DNA from: JAFGXF01 sp963732595
GTDB taxonomy: Bacteria > Chloroflexota > Anaerolineae > Anaerolineales > Anaerolineaceae
DNA: 64,000 bases
NCBI GenBank assembly: GCA_963732595.1
Contig: CAVSZZ010000002.1
Location: 2,232,001-2,296,000 of the forward strand
Direction of reading: 5' to 3'
Part shown: piece after piece, positions 1 to 7,831 of the stretch
How the letters are laid out: each line of letters begins with the position of its first letter
Position numbering within the stretch: position 1 is the first letter of the stretch
The notes under the pieces: generated by a model
Seen by the model: the letters and a program-made list of their open reading frames with translations, nothing else
Database searches by the model: none
Told to the model about the DNA's origin: nothing
Position numbers and translations under genes: made by a program

Positions 1-611
1 TCTTTCGGCTGATCTTCAAACTGCTTGGCCCGATCGAGTTGATTGGCCGGGAGAATATCCCAGCCAGGGGAGCCTACCTGGTCGTTTTCAACCACGTCTC
101 CCTGTACGATGCGCCCTTGCTGGTGGCATTCTGGCCGAAGGCGCTCGAAGTGCTGGGGGCGCAGGATATCTGGAGCCGTCCCGGGCAGAACCTGCTGGTC
201 CGGGGCTACGGAGCCATCCCCGTCCTGAGGGGCGAGATCGATCGGGAAGCCGTCACGAAGATCCTGGCTGCCTTGCGCAGCGGGCGCCCGCTGATCATGG
301 CACCCGAAGGCGGGCGCTCACACGGCGAAGGCCTGCGTCAAGGCAAATCAGGGGTGGTTCATTTCGTCGAGGCAACCGGTGTGCCGGTGGTCCCGGTCGG
401 GATCGTTGGAACCCAGGATGATTATTATCAGCAGGGCTCCCGCGGGCAGCGGCCCCAGGTGGTGGTGACGGTCGGTAAGCCCTTCCACCTGCCGGAAGAG
501 CTGGAGGCGCCTGCCGGTTCTCCCAGGGACTTAAGGCAGATGAAGGTCGATTACATCATGCGCCAGGTTGCTGCCCTGCTGCCGGAAGACTACCGGGGGT
601 ATTATCGTTGA
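1..611 (+). CDS. 1-acyl-glycerol-3-phosphate acyltransferase (PlsC family), 5' truncated
   Basis: This is the end of a lysophospholipid acyltransferase, which transfers an acyl chain to lysophosphatidate at the inner membrane face during phospholipid synthesis. The reading frame is open from base 3 to the left edge, so the true start lies outside the window; the TTG at 39 is not a credible start. The visible protein carries the catalytic HX4D motif (NHVSLYD) near its N-terminus and the substrate-binding block APEGGRS followed by GLRQGKSG. The ending VPVVPVGIVG is also typical of the family. The exact acyl acceptor cannot be told from sequence. Confidence 0.85.
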   Translation, partial: FRLIFKLLGPIELIGRENIPARGAYLVVFNHVSLYDAPLLVAFWPKALEVLGAQDIWSRPGQNLLVRGYGAIPVLRGEIDREAVTKILAALRSGRPLIMAPEGGRSHGEGLRQGKSGVVHFVEATGVPVVPVGIVGTQDDYYQQGSRGQRPQVVVTVGKPFHLPEELEAPAGSPRDLRQMKVDYIMRQVAALLPEDYRGYYR

Positions 612-660
612 TCGATTTTCAATGAAATTGTGATTTTTCATTCCGCTGGGTTAGAAACCC

Positions 661-696
661 GCGTATAATATTCTCAGGAATGCATGATCGCATTCC
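661..696 (+). promoter_or_regulatory. -10 box and inverted repeat before the histidine kinase gene
   Basis: A perfect -10 hexamer TATAAT lies at 664-669, with only a poor -35 candidate upstream. It is followed by a 7-bp inverted repeat, ggaatgc at 677-683 and gcattcc at 690-696, around a 6-nt spacer. The repeat sits where transcription would begin, so it could be an operator or a 5' hairpin. This is an inference from position. Confidence 0.4.
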
Positions 697-751
697 ATGC
701 TGATCTTCCAAAACTGGCCGGAAACCGGAAGAGATAAATAAACACAGTGAC

Positions 752-3700
752 ATGCAGATCCACCTGATCCCCCACGACCCACCTTACGGAATCCTCTGGC
801 CGGATAACCTGACCTCCATACTTGGATTCGTGATCCTGGCGGGGATCGTCGCGCTGATGCTGCGCGCCGAACTTCGCCGGGGCAGCCACCGCGTGAGGAT
901 CAACTGGCTTTTTGTTGCGATCCTGGCAGTCCTGGGGATCGTTTTCAATGCCTTTCTGGGCGTTTCCTACGAACTTCCGGGATTCCTGCAAACCACGGGC
1001 ATGACTGCCTGGGACAGCCGGCTGGTCGTCCTGTTGTTCTCTGCTGCTCCCTGGATGCTGGCGGCAGGCTTGTTTGGCGGCATCCCCGGGGTCATCGTCG
1101 GTTTTCTCTCAGGCATGGCCCGCGCTTTCCTGATCGATCAAACCCTGTTGCCACCCTTTGAGTTCGCCTTGCTGGCAGTCCTGTTTGCCTGGCTGGTCAA
1201 GCAGCCCTATCGGACCGCCTTCTTCCGCGCTGCCCGCCATCCCGCCATGGCAGCCGTCATCCTGGCCATTGTTGCGCCGCCCGTGCATGTCCTGGCCGGT
1301 TTGTTGGCCGGTAATGGTTCGCTCTTTCTCCGGTTGGACGGCATCTTCAGCCTCTATCCGGCTTTCATTTTTGTCACCATGATCGAACTGGTCCTGGCTG
1401 GCATCCTGTGCGAAGCATTTTACAAGCTGGCACCCACCGACCTGCTTTATCCCGAATATTTGACGCCCGCACCCGGAGAACGAAATCTACAGACACGTTT
1501 TGCGTTGAATATGCTGCCCTGGGTGCTGGTACTGCTCATGTATGCTGCGCTGGGGGCCTGGCACCTGTCAGAAAAAAGCGCGGTCGATCGGGTTCTGACC
1601 AGGGCGGAGGAAGTATCCGGCGGGATCGCCACCACCACCCAGGCCTTCATTCAAAGTAATCGTGATTTTATTAATGCCATGGCTGTTGATCCGCGCCTGT
1701 TTAATCAGGATGCGGCGGTGGTCGAAGCGGCCTTACGGGAAAGCCTGGCCGCAAAACCCCAGTTCGACCAGCTTATCGTGGTGGACCGTGATTCGAAGGT
1801 CATTGCCAGCTACCCGAAACTGGATTATCAGCGCGGTGAACCCGAGGGCGTCGAAGCCGAGGAGATCACCCGAACCTTCCAGGATGGTGAACTAAGGCTG
1901 GCCTCCCTGCCGGCGCTTCGGGAGGGAAGCTCGGCCCAGATAGCCTTCATCGAGGCCATCCAGGGCGATAATGCCAGTCCGGTGCGGATTCTGATCGGCC
2001 GGTCGGAATTTCTGGGTAATCCCCAGGGCCAGTTGCTGCTGGCTGCGCTGGATAATGCCCAGGCAGGCGGCATGCTGGTGGAATTGATCGATGAGAACGG
2101 CTATGTGATCTTTCACCCATCCGCACCCCAATTAATGGCACGCTATTTCTCATCCCTGCCTGAGGATGATGGTTTATACCAAAACCGGAGCGCGGATGGT
2201 CTCAGGCAGTGGCTCTACTACCGTCATATTCCACAAACCGGCTGGGGTGTCACCACGGTGACACCGGGGTGGGTCATCCAGCAGGAGGTCCTGCGCATCG
2301 CCGGCTTGATGTTGCTGCTCTCATTGGGGATTGTCCTGCTGGTCTGCGGGCTGGTCTGGTTGTCGCTGGGCGGGATCAGCAAGAGCATCAGCCGGCTGAC
2401 GATGGATGCGGAAAAACTGGCCTCCGGCCAGCTGGCAGTGCCGATCCGCCCGATCAAGGATTCGGATGAGATCGGACAGCTCTCAACAGCTTTTGAAAAG
2501 ATGCGCGGTGCGTTGAAGAGCCGCATGGACGAATTGAACAGCCTGGTGGAGGTCAGCCAGGGGGTGGCTTCCAGTCTGGCGATCCAGGAGGCACTGACGC
2601 CTATCCTGGAGGCAGCTCTGGGCGCAGAAGCCAGCGCAGCCAGGGTCATTGTGGAGGCTGTTAATGATGGGGATGGCGGGCAGTTCACCAGCTATGGAAC
2701 CGGACCTTCGAGTGAAGCCTATGCCTACCTGGATGAACAGATCAGTGAGCTGACTCGTGCGCATGGCCAGCTGGTGATCGGGAACCTGCAGCGCGGGCGG
2801 GTTTTATCCTGCCCGCCGGAGAAATCGCAGCCGGCTGCTCTGGTCGCCATCCCGCTCACGAGCGAGGACGAAGAGCATGGCATTCTGTGGGTGGCGTATG
2901 ACAGCACCCGCAATTTCAGCGATGAGGAGATCCGTTTTATCAAGACCCTGGCCGGTGAAGCCGTGTTGGCCTGTTCGAATGCGCGTCTGTACGATTCGGC
3001 CGCGCTCGGCCGGCAGCGCCTGGAAGCGGTCCTGGCCGCCACCCCGGATCCCGTCCTGGTGATCGATCAAAAGACGCGTTTGATCCTGTTGAACCCGGCA
3101 GCGCGAGAGCTGGCCGGTTCACAGGATGCCGCGCTGGTCGGCAAGCAGGTGCGCGAGGTCTTTCCCCAGGAGGAATTGCGCAAGCTGCTCACCGCGGTGG
3201 GGGATGGGGAGATCTCCAGGGAGATCCAGTACCCGGATGGCCGGTTGTTCTATGCCACCCTGTCCCCGGTGATCCTGAACGGCAAGCAGGTGGGTAAGGC
3301 CTGCCTGTTGCGGGATGTCACCCGCTTCAAGCAGCAGGATGGGTTGAAGACGGAATTCGTGGCGACCGTCAGCCATGACCTGCGCTCACCGCTCCTGACC
3401 GCTCGCGGTTATGCCTCCATGTTGTCCATGGTCGGTGAGCTGAACGAGCAGCAGAAGAGTTATTTACAGAAGATCCTGGATGGGATCGATGGCATGTCGG
3501 ACCTGGTCAACAACCTGTTGGACCCGGATCGTTTGAAGGGCGGCAAGGCTTTGAAATCCGAACCGGTCGAGATCGGTGCGATGGTTAAATCCGTCCTTGA
3601 AACGTTGCGGCAGCAAGCCATCCAGAAGAAGATCGAACTGCAGGTGAATTTCGGGCAGCATGAGACCAAACAGATCGATGCCGACCCGGTCCTGCTGGAA

Positions 3701-4027
3701 CGCGCGCTGTACAACCTGGTGGAGAATGCCATCAAGTACGCCCCGGTGGGCGGCAATGCCGGCCTGGCTGTGAGCGCCGACCGCGAGCATGTGACCTTCC
3801 AGGTCAGCGACAACGGCAATGGCATCGCCCCGCTCGACCTGCCGCATATCTTCGACCGGCCGCCGTTCGAGGAGGGTGGGCTGGATTCCTCGCGCACCAG
3901 CTGGGGTCTGTCGATCGTCAAGACCATCGCCGAGCAGCATGGCGGGCGGGTGTGGGTCGAGAGCCAGCTCGGGCAGGGCAGCAAGTTCTTCATGGAACTG
4001 CCGCAGGGAAGTGATAAGCATCGTTAG
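752..4027 (+). CDS. Membrane-bound hybrid-input sensor histidine kinase (Cache-like/HAMP/GAF/PAS/HisKA/HATPase)
   Basis: This is a 1091-residue sensor kinase that would autophosphorylate a histidine in response to signals. Order of parts: several membrane segments in residues ~20-270, a large extracytoplasmic sensor region (~275-515, Cache-like in position), a membrane segment (~516-538), HAMP (~540-595), GAF (~600-745), PAS (~755-860), HisKA with the phospho-acceptor His875 in VSHDLRSP, and a HATPase with N box LVENAIKYAP, G1 box DNGNGIA and G2-like region WGLSIVKTIAEQHGG. The N-terminal multi-span part resembles integral-membrane sensor modules, but I cannot name the family. No response regulator gene is adjacent, so it is an orphan. 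There is no convincing Shine-Dalgarno before the ATG at 752. Confidence 0.88.
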   Translation: MQIHLIPHDPPYGILWPDNLTSILGFVILAGIVALMLRAELRRGSHRVRINWLFVAILAVLGIVFNAFLGVSYELPGFLQTTGMTAWDSRLVVLLFSAAPWMLAAGLFGGIPGVIVGFLSGMARAFLIDQTLLPPFEFALLAVLFAWLVKQPYRTAFFRAARHPAMAAVILAIVAPPVHVLAGLLAGNGSLFLRLDGIFSLYPAFIFVTMIELVLAGILCEAFYKLAPTDLLYPEYLTPAPGERNLQTRFALNMLPWVLVLLMYAALGAWHLSEKSAVDRVLTRAEEVSGGIATTTQAFIQSNRDFINAMAVDPRLFNQDAAVVEAALRESLAAKPQFDQLIVVDRDSKVIASYPKLDYQRGEPEGVEAEEITRTFQDGELRLASLPALREGSSAQIAFIEAIQGDNASPVRILIGRSEFLGNPQGQLLLAALDNAQAGGMLVELIDENGYVIFHPSAPQLMARYFSSLPEDDGLYQNRSADGLRQWLYYRHIPQTGWGVTTVTPGWVIQQEVLRIAGLMLLLSLGIVLLVCGLVWLSLGGISKSISRLTMDAEKLASGQLAVPIRPIKDSDEIGQLSTAFEKMRGALKSRMDELNSLVEVSQGVASSLAIQEALTPILEAALGAEASAARVIVEAVNDGDGGQFTSYGTGPSSEAYAYLDEQISELTRAHGQLVIGNLQRGRVLSCPPEKSQPAALVAIPLTSEDEEHGILWVAYDSTRNFSDEEIRFIKTLAGEAVLACSNARLYDSAALGRQRLEAVLAATPDPVLVIDQKTRLILLNPAARELAGSQDAALVGKQVREVFPQEELRKLLTAVGDGEISREIQYPDGRLFYATLSPVILNGKQVGKACLLRDVTRFKQQDGLKTEFVATVSHDLRSPLLTARGYASMLSMVGELNEQQKSYLQKILDGIDGMSDLVNNLLDPDRLKGGKALKSEPVEIGAMVKSVLETLRQQAIQKKIELQVNFGQHETKQIDADPVLLERALYNLVENAIKYAPVGGNAGLAVSADREHVTFQVSDNGNGIAPLDLPHIFDRPPFEEGGLDSSRTSWGLSIVKTIAEQHGGRVWVESQLGQGSKFFMELPQGSDKHR

Positions 4028-4050
4028 TACCGGTTTGCTTGATCATTTCA

Positions 4051-4079
4051 TTGACGGCAGTTATTCAACATGATAAAAT
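4051..4079 (+). promoter_or_regulatory. Promoter of tRNA-Val
   Basis: The -35 TTGACG (4051-4056) and extended -10 TGaTAAAAT (4071-4079) are separated by exactly 17 bp. Transcription would start about 4 nt before the tRNA. Confidence 0.75.
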
Positions 4080-4090
4080 CTTTCCTCTTT

Positions 4091-4165
<75 letters not shown>

Positions 4166-4663
4166 CTATCCCCCGGTTGCGACGAGTTGAAGCGAGTCGC
4201 TCCGGGGGACGCCGCGAGCATAGCGAGCAGGCGTACGCAAAAATTACCACACCCTCTTCTTGATCGCACAGAAATGTGCGATTTTGATTAAGCTACCATC
4301 GGTTTTCACTTGAGCCCCGTAATCACCCTCTCTAAGGGTGTCCGTGCCCTCGAAGGTTTAGTCGCGGGTCGCGCCTCATCTTATGCGACCCCTGCTCGTG
4401 ACCTCGCGGGGCTCGTTTCCCCCGGGTGGGCTGAGCTGAAGCGAAGCACTCCGGGGGACGCCTTGCCGATCAGGCACAGGCGCATAGGCGAGTGAGTGTA
4501 TCCGTCCTTTGGACCCAGCGGGATGAGGGTTAGGTCACTCGGAAATGCGCGATTTATCATTGGCAGATTAAAACGACTGTCATAATTGCATTTATTTCCC
4601 TGAAAGACTATAATCACTTAATCGTACTGTACGTCATGAAACCGTAGTTTGGAGGAGGAAGCA
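4166..4663. repeat. Gap with two copies of a palindromic intergenic element
   Basis: No gene is seen in these 498 bases. Two hairpin elements share the 8-bp arms tcccccgg/ccggggga: 4169-4176 with 4202-4209, and 4418-4425 with 4451-4458. The first is followed by the module cgagcatagcgagcaggcg (within 4210-4233), which recurs in inverted orientation at 27928-27951 and in variant form near 32072 and 57512. The second contains cccgggtgggctga, shared with the element at 57454. Confidence 0.7.
4263..4286 (+). terminator. Possible terminator after tRNA-Val
   Basis: Perfect 8-bp stem atcgcaca/tgtgcgat closed by a GAAA tetraloop and followed by four T residues. It lies about 100 nt downstream of the tRNA with no gene between, so it may end the tRNA transcript. 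Confidence 0.5.
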
Positions 4664-5734
4664 ATGGGAAATGACCGAAAGTGGTATTTCAAGATGGCGG
4701 TTATCGCCATCGTCCTGATGATCGTGACACTGACCTGCAGCGTCAACTTAACCAACCCCACACCTGATACTGGTTCTGTTCAAAAGACCATGGATTCGCT
4801 GGCCACCGAAATGGCCGCCGCCCAGGTCCAGCCGCCGGTGGTATCCGGGGAAACGCCCTCTGCCGAAATGCCCACGGCCGAATCCCGACCGCCGGTTGTG
4901 CACGGCGTCACGCCGCCTGAGCCTGCCAACCTGGCACATTGGATCACAGATAAATCCAATGCGGCGCTGGCCAGCCAGCACCGTGCCGCCGGTGGGGAGA
5001 ACTTCGATGAAAATATGTTCGAGCGACCCTTCACCAGCCAGGCGATGGACTATCTCCCGGATATTGACATCATTGAGGTGGAGTTCAGCCGGTCCGGGGA
5101 TTGGGTGTTCGTCAACCTGATCATGAGCGGCCAGAACCCGGCCGGTGGCATGAAAGGTGTCTACGGTATCGAAGTGGACAGCAACATGAACGGCCGCGGC
5201 GATTTCATTATCTATGCGGTTGCCCCCACCAGCATGACCTGGTCGAGTGCCGGTGTGAAAGCCTTTGAAGACACCGAGCACAATGTCGGTGGCAATGCCG
5301 TCCTGATCGCGGATCCCTATCCCGGCAACGGGTACGAGACGATGCTGTTCGATGAAGGCTATCTCAACGACCCGGATGCAGCCTGGGCGAGGTTATCCCC
5401 CTCGAATTCCAGCGCTGTGCAGCTGGCCTTCAAGTACGCTTTGATCCGTAACAATGACAAGTACATGTTCGGCGCCTGGGCAGCCGTGCCTGAGATGGTC
5501 AATCCAGCCTGGTTCGATTACAACGACCACTTCACGCATGCGGATGCCGGCTCACCCCTGTCTGAGTTGACGGCTTATTATCCGTTGAAGGCGTTCTACG
5601 GCTGGGATAACACCTGCCGCTGGGTGGTGGGGATCAAGAATCCAACCGGCAAGGAACCGGGTCTTTGCCCCTATACGCCGCCAACAGCGGAACCTCAACC
5701 GACACCGACCAATACCCAGTACATCATTTATTAG
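4664..5734 (+). CDS. Secreted or membrane-anchored protein of unknown function
   Basis: I do not recognise this 356-residue protein. The ATG at 4664 follows the strong ribosome site ggaggagg, which rules out the in-frame TTG at 4649. A hydrophobic segment (residues ~11-27, ending TLTCS) suggests a signal peptide; the cysteine could be a lipidation site, but the lipobox is imperfect. It is followed by a low-complexity Pro/Thr/Glu linker, then a globular part of about 240 residues rich in aromatic and acidic residues. The C-terminus is again Pro/Thr rich (PTAEPQPTPTNT). It is most likely an exported protein. A terminator follows at once, so it is probably transcribed alone. Confidence 0.65.
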   Translation: MGNDRKWYFKMAVIAIVLMIVTLTCSVNLTNPTPDTGSVQKTMDSLATEMAAAQVQPPVVSGETPSAEMPTAESRPPVVHGVTPPEPANLAHWITDKSNAALASQHRAAGGENFDENMFERPFTSQAMDYLPDIDIIEVEFSRSGDWVFVNLIMSGQNPAGGMKGVYGIEVDSNMNGRGDFIIYAVAPTSMTWSSAGVKAFEDTEHNVGGNAVLIADPYPGNGYETMLFDEGYLNDPDAAWARLSPSNSSAVQLAFKYALIRNNDKYMFGAWAAVPEMVNPAWFDYNDHFTHADAGSPLSELTAYYPLKAFYGWDNTCRWVVGIKNPTGKEPGLCPYTPPTAEPQPTPTNTQYIIY

Positions 5735-5765
5735 TGTTTGCTTGAATCCACGATAAATAAAGGAG

Positions 5766-5799
5766 AGAGGCCTACCCTTATCAGGAGGCCTCTTTTTTT
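5766..5799 (+). terminator. Rho-independent terminator
   Basis: Stem agaggcct (5766-5773) pairs with aggcctct (5786-5793), followed by a run of seven T residues. It ends the transcript of the secreted protein gene and lies upstream of the true start of the next gene. Confidence 0.88.
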
Positions 5800-5802
5800 A
5801 GG

Positions 5803-5808
5803 TACAAT
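5803..5808 (+). promoter_or_regulatory. -10 box of the S51-like gene
   Basis: TACAAT directly follows the preceding terminator and lies 10 nt before the ATG at 5819. The transcript would have a leader of only a few bases. No convincing -35 is seen. Confidence 0.45.
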
Positions 5809-5818
5809 TACCTCTATC

Positions 5819-6868
5819 ATGATTGAGAAAACGAATCCAGGCTTGACCGTCCTGATCGGCTCCGGTGAAACGACCCGCTACGGCGGCCAGGTATTCGAAC
5901 GGCTGGCAGCAGGCTATCCCCATGGCAGCAAGCTGGCCATCCTTGAAACCCCGGCAGGTTTCGAATTGAACAGTCAGGCGGTGGCCGGCAGAATTGCCGA
6001 TTACCTCAAATTGCGATTGAAAAACTTCGATAACCAGATTCTCACAATCCCGGCGCGCCGGCGGGGCGGCAGCTTGAGCCCGGATGATCCGTCACTGCTG
6101 CAGCCCGCGGTGAACGCTGAGATCTTTTTCATGGGACCGGGCAGTCCCAGTTATGCCGTGCGCCAGCTGCGCGGCAGCCTGGCCTGGGAATTGATCCGGG
6201 CGCGCTGGCGGCAGGGGGCGTCGCTGGTGTTTGCCTCGGCCGCTGCCATCGCCATCAGCCGGTATGCGCTGCCGGTTTACGAGATCTACAAAGTGGGGGA
6301 GGACCTGCATTGGTTGGATGGTTTGGACCTGTTCAGGGAGATCGGTCTCGAGCTGGTGATCATACCCCACTGGAATAACCGGGAGGGAGGGGCAGAGCTG
6401 GATACCAGCCATTGTTTCATGGGGCAGAGCCGCTTCGATTTATTGCGGCAAATGCTGCCGGATACGGCCACCGTGATCGGTATCGATGAATTGACCTCTC
6501 TGGTGATCGATCGTGCTGCCGGGGAATGCCAGGTGATGGGTCTCGGGCAGGTCCACATCCTGCGCAGAGCGTCCGAAAAACACCTCGATTCGAAAACGTC
6601 CTTCAGCCTGGGGGAATTGGGGGACTATCGTGCGCCCGGGGAGATCCAGGATTTATCCGAGGTGGTAACAAAAATGCTGGCCGAAAGACCTGCAAGTGAT
6701 GGCGAAGATGAGGTCCCGGCTGAGGTCACCGGGCTGGCTGAGAGTCGTCATGCCGCGCGCAAACGGGGAGACTGGACCCAGGCCGATCTTGCCCGGGAAA
6801 AAATCGAATCCCTCGGGTTTCTGATTTCAGACACCAGCGAGGGATTCCGGTTGACAAAGAAGAAATGA
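5819..6868 (+). CDS. Peptidase S51 (cyanophycinase-like) domain protein with CysRS-like C-terminal domain
   Basis: The 349-residue protein starts at the ATG at 5819; earlier in-frame starts would run through the terminator. Residues ~1-255 resemble the class-I glutamine-amidotransferase-like fold of peptidase S51/cyanophycinase, with LIGSGET at the start, FMGPGSPSYA, and a likely nucleophile-elbow Ser in LVFASAAAIA. The last ~45 residues (RHAARKRGDWTQADLAREK, then SLGF..SDTSEGFRL) look like the C-terminal domain of cysteinyl-tRNA synthetase, which contacts tRNA. The combination could mean hydrolysis of a peptide or isopeptide linked to RNA or to Cys metabolism, but this is only inference. There is no Shine-Dalgarno. 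Confidence 0.68.
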   Translation: MIEKTNPGLTVLIGSGETTRYGGQVFERLAAGYPHGSKLAILETPAGFELNSQAVAGRIADYLKLRLKNFDNQILTIPARRRGGSLSPDDPSLLQPAVNAEIFFMGPGSPSYAVRQLRGSLAWELIRARWRQGASLVFASAAAIAISRYALPVYEIYKVGEDLHWLDGLDLFREIGLELVIIPHWNNREGGAELDTSHCFMGQSRFDLLRQMLPDTATVIGIDELTSLVIDRAAGECQVMGLGQVHILRRASEKHLDSKTSFSLGELGDYRAPGEIQDLSEVVTKMLAERPASDGEDEVPAEVTGLAESRHAARKRGDWTQADLAREKIESLGFLISDTSEGFRLTKKK

Positions 6869-6876
6869 TCTAAAGT

Positions 6877-7269
6877 TCAGACTGCTGGGACTTCGGGGGG
6901 AATGTTGGCCAGGTAAGCCTTGACTTCCGGTTCGCTCAGGAAGACCAGGTTGAGGATGCCCACGACCACAGATATGCCGTTACCGCAAACGACAGCCACG
7001 ATCTCGAGGATGGCGATGGTTTGCAGGTTATGCGCCGGTCTGACCGGATCGGACAGCAACTTGGACGCAGCGATCACCTCGAAGATGCCCAGGACGGCGG
7101 GCAGGATCGTGACAGGGGCGCAGAGAATGCCGATACCGATGGTGCTTAGCACAACGCCTGCGGTCACACCCAAGCCGCACAGGATATTCAGGATGCCGTT
7201 GACCAGCATCATGATCGCAATGGCCTGGACTTTGCCAGGTTTCACAGTTAGATTCGTATCCATGCTCAT
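6877..7269 (-). CDS. Small multi-span membrane protein, unknown function
   Basis: The 130-residue protein is almost entirely hydrophobic, with about three to four membrane spans (for example VQAIAIMMLVNGILNILCG and ILEIVAVVCGNGISVVVGIL). It has a short polar N-terminus and a C-terminal EVKAYLANIPPE tail. The start at 7269 has ggag close upstream; a second ATG six bases later (7263) is equally likely. It lies next to another small membrane protein on the same strand, with a terminator between them. No function can be given. Confidence 0.65.
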   Translation of the reverse strand: MSMDTNLTVKPGKVQAIAIMMLVNGILNILCGLGVTAGVVLSTIGIGILCAPVTILPAVLGIFEVIAASKLLSDPVRPAHNLQTIAILEIVAVVCGNGISVVVGILNLVFLSEPEVKAYLANIPPEVPAV

Positions 7270-7308
7270 TTACTCCAATTATAAATTTGTGTTCATCAGT
7301 ATAACGTA

Positions 7309-7336
7309 AAAGGACCTGCAAAGTTGCAGGTCCTTT
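7309..7336 (-). terminator. Terminator of the DUF4870 gene
   Basis: Perfect 12-bp stem aaaggacctgca/tgcaggtccttt with a 4-nt loop, followed on the minus strand by T residues. It separates the two leftward small membrane protein genes. Confidence 0.85.
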
Positions 7337-7358
7337 ATTTAACTTGGGTATAGGGAGT

Positions 7359-7703
7359 CTACATCCAGCCTTGTTTCTTGCAGAAGTTGGTGATGACCGG
7401 GATCTCGAACCACTGACCCTGGTAGGCTTTCACGCAGAAGAGAATGTAAAGAACGAGGGCAGCCGGGCCGATGATGAAACCGAGGATACCCAGGGTGATC
7501 GCGGTCAAGACAGTGGCAATAACGAAATAGGCTACGAAGAAGGCCAATGATTGCACGCTGTGATATTTGATGAACTTGCGCGATTTCTTGTCATCCATGA
7601 GCAAAGCGATGATCGGGACGATCGGGTTCAACAGGTACGCCAGCATAGCCCAGAGCTTGTCATCACTGGTGACTTCCGGTGTGGAAACATTTTGTGTCGT
7701 CAT
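7359..7703 (-). CDS. DUF4870 family membrane protein
   Basis: The 114-residue protein has the DUF4870 (Tic20-like) signature: a polar N-terminus, DDKLWAMLAYLLNPIVPIIA, a cytoplasmic KKSRKFIKYHSVQSL block, and two further membrane spans. Members are small four-helix membrane proteins of unknown role. A good ribosome site (taggag, 7 nt before the ATG) supports the start. The gene is divergent from fmt and has its own terminator, so it is likely monocistronic. Confidence 0.85.
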   Translation of the reverse strand: MTTQNVSTPEVTSDDKLWAMLAYLLNPIVPIIALLMDDKKSRKFIKYHSVQSLAFFVAYFVIATVLTAITLGILGFIIGPAALVLYILFCVKAYQGQWFEIPVITNFCKKQGWM

Positions 7704-7815
7704 TATTTTCTCCTATTGTTAGAATGATTATGTCAATTTTAGTACGGAAATTTAAAAAAGCAAGTAAATTTAGGAAAGACGCCTTCCGAAATCGAAATAA
7801 CTTGACGGGTTCTTA

Positions 7816-7824
7816 TGTTAGAAT
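7816..7824 (+). promoter_or_regulatory. Extended -10 promoter of fmt
   Basis: TGtTAGAAT has the extended -10 form. It ends 7 nt before the fmt ATG, so the transcript would be leaderless or nearly so. The TTGACG at 7802 is too close (11 nt) to act as its -35. Confidence 0.55.
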
Positions 7825-7831
7825 TCGTGCG

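Noticed and set aside
7802..7807. TTGACG as -35 for fmt
   Set aside because: Only 11 bp from the -10; the spacing does not allow sigma-70-type recognition.
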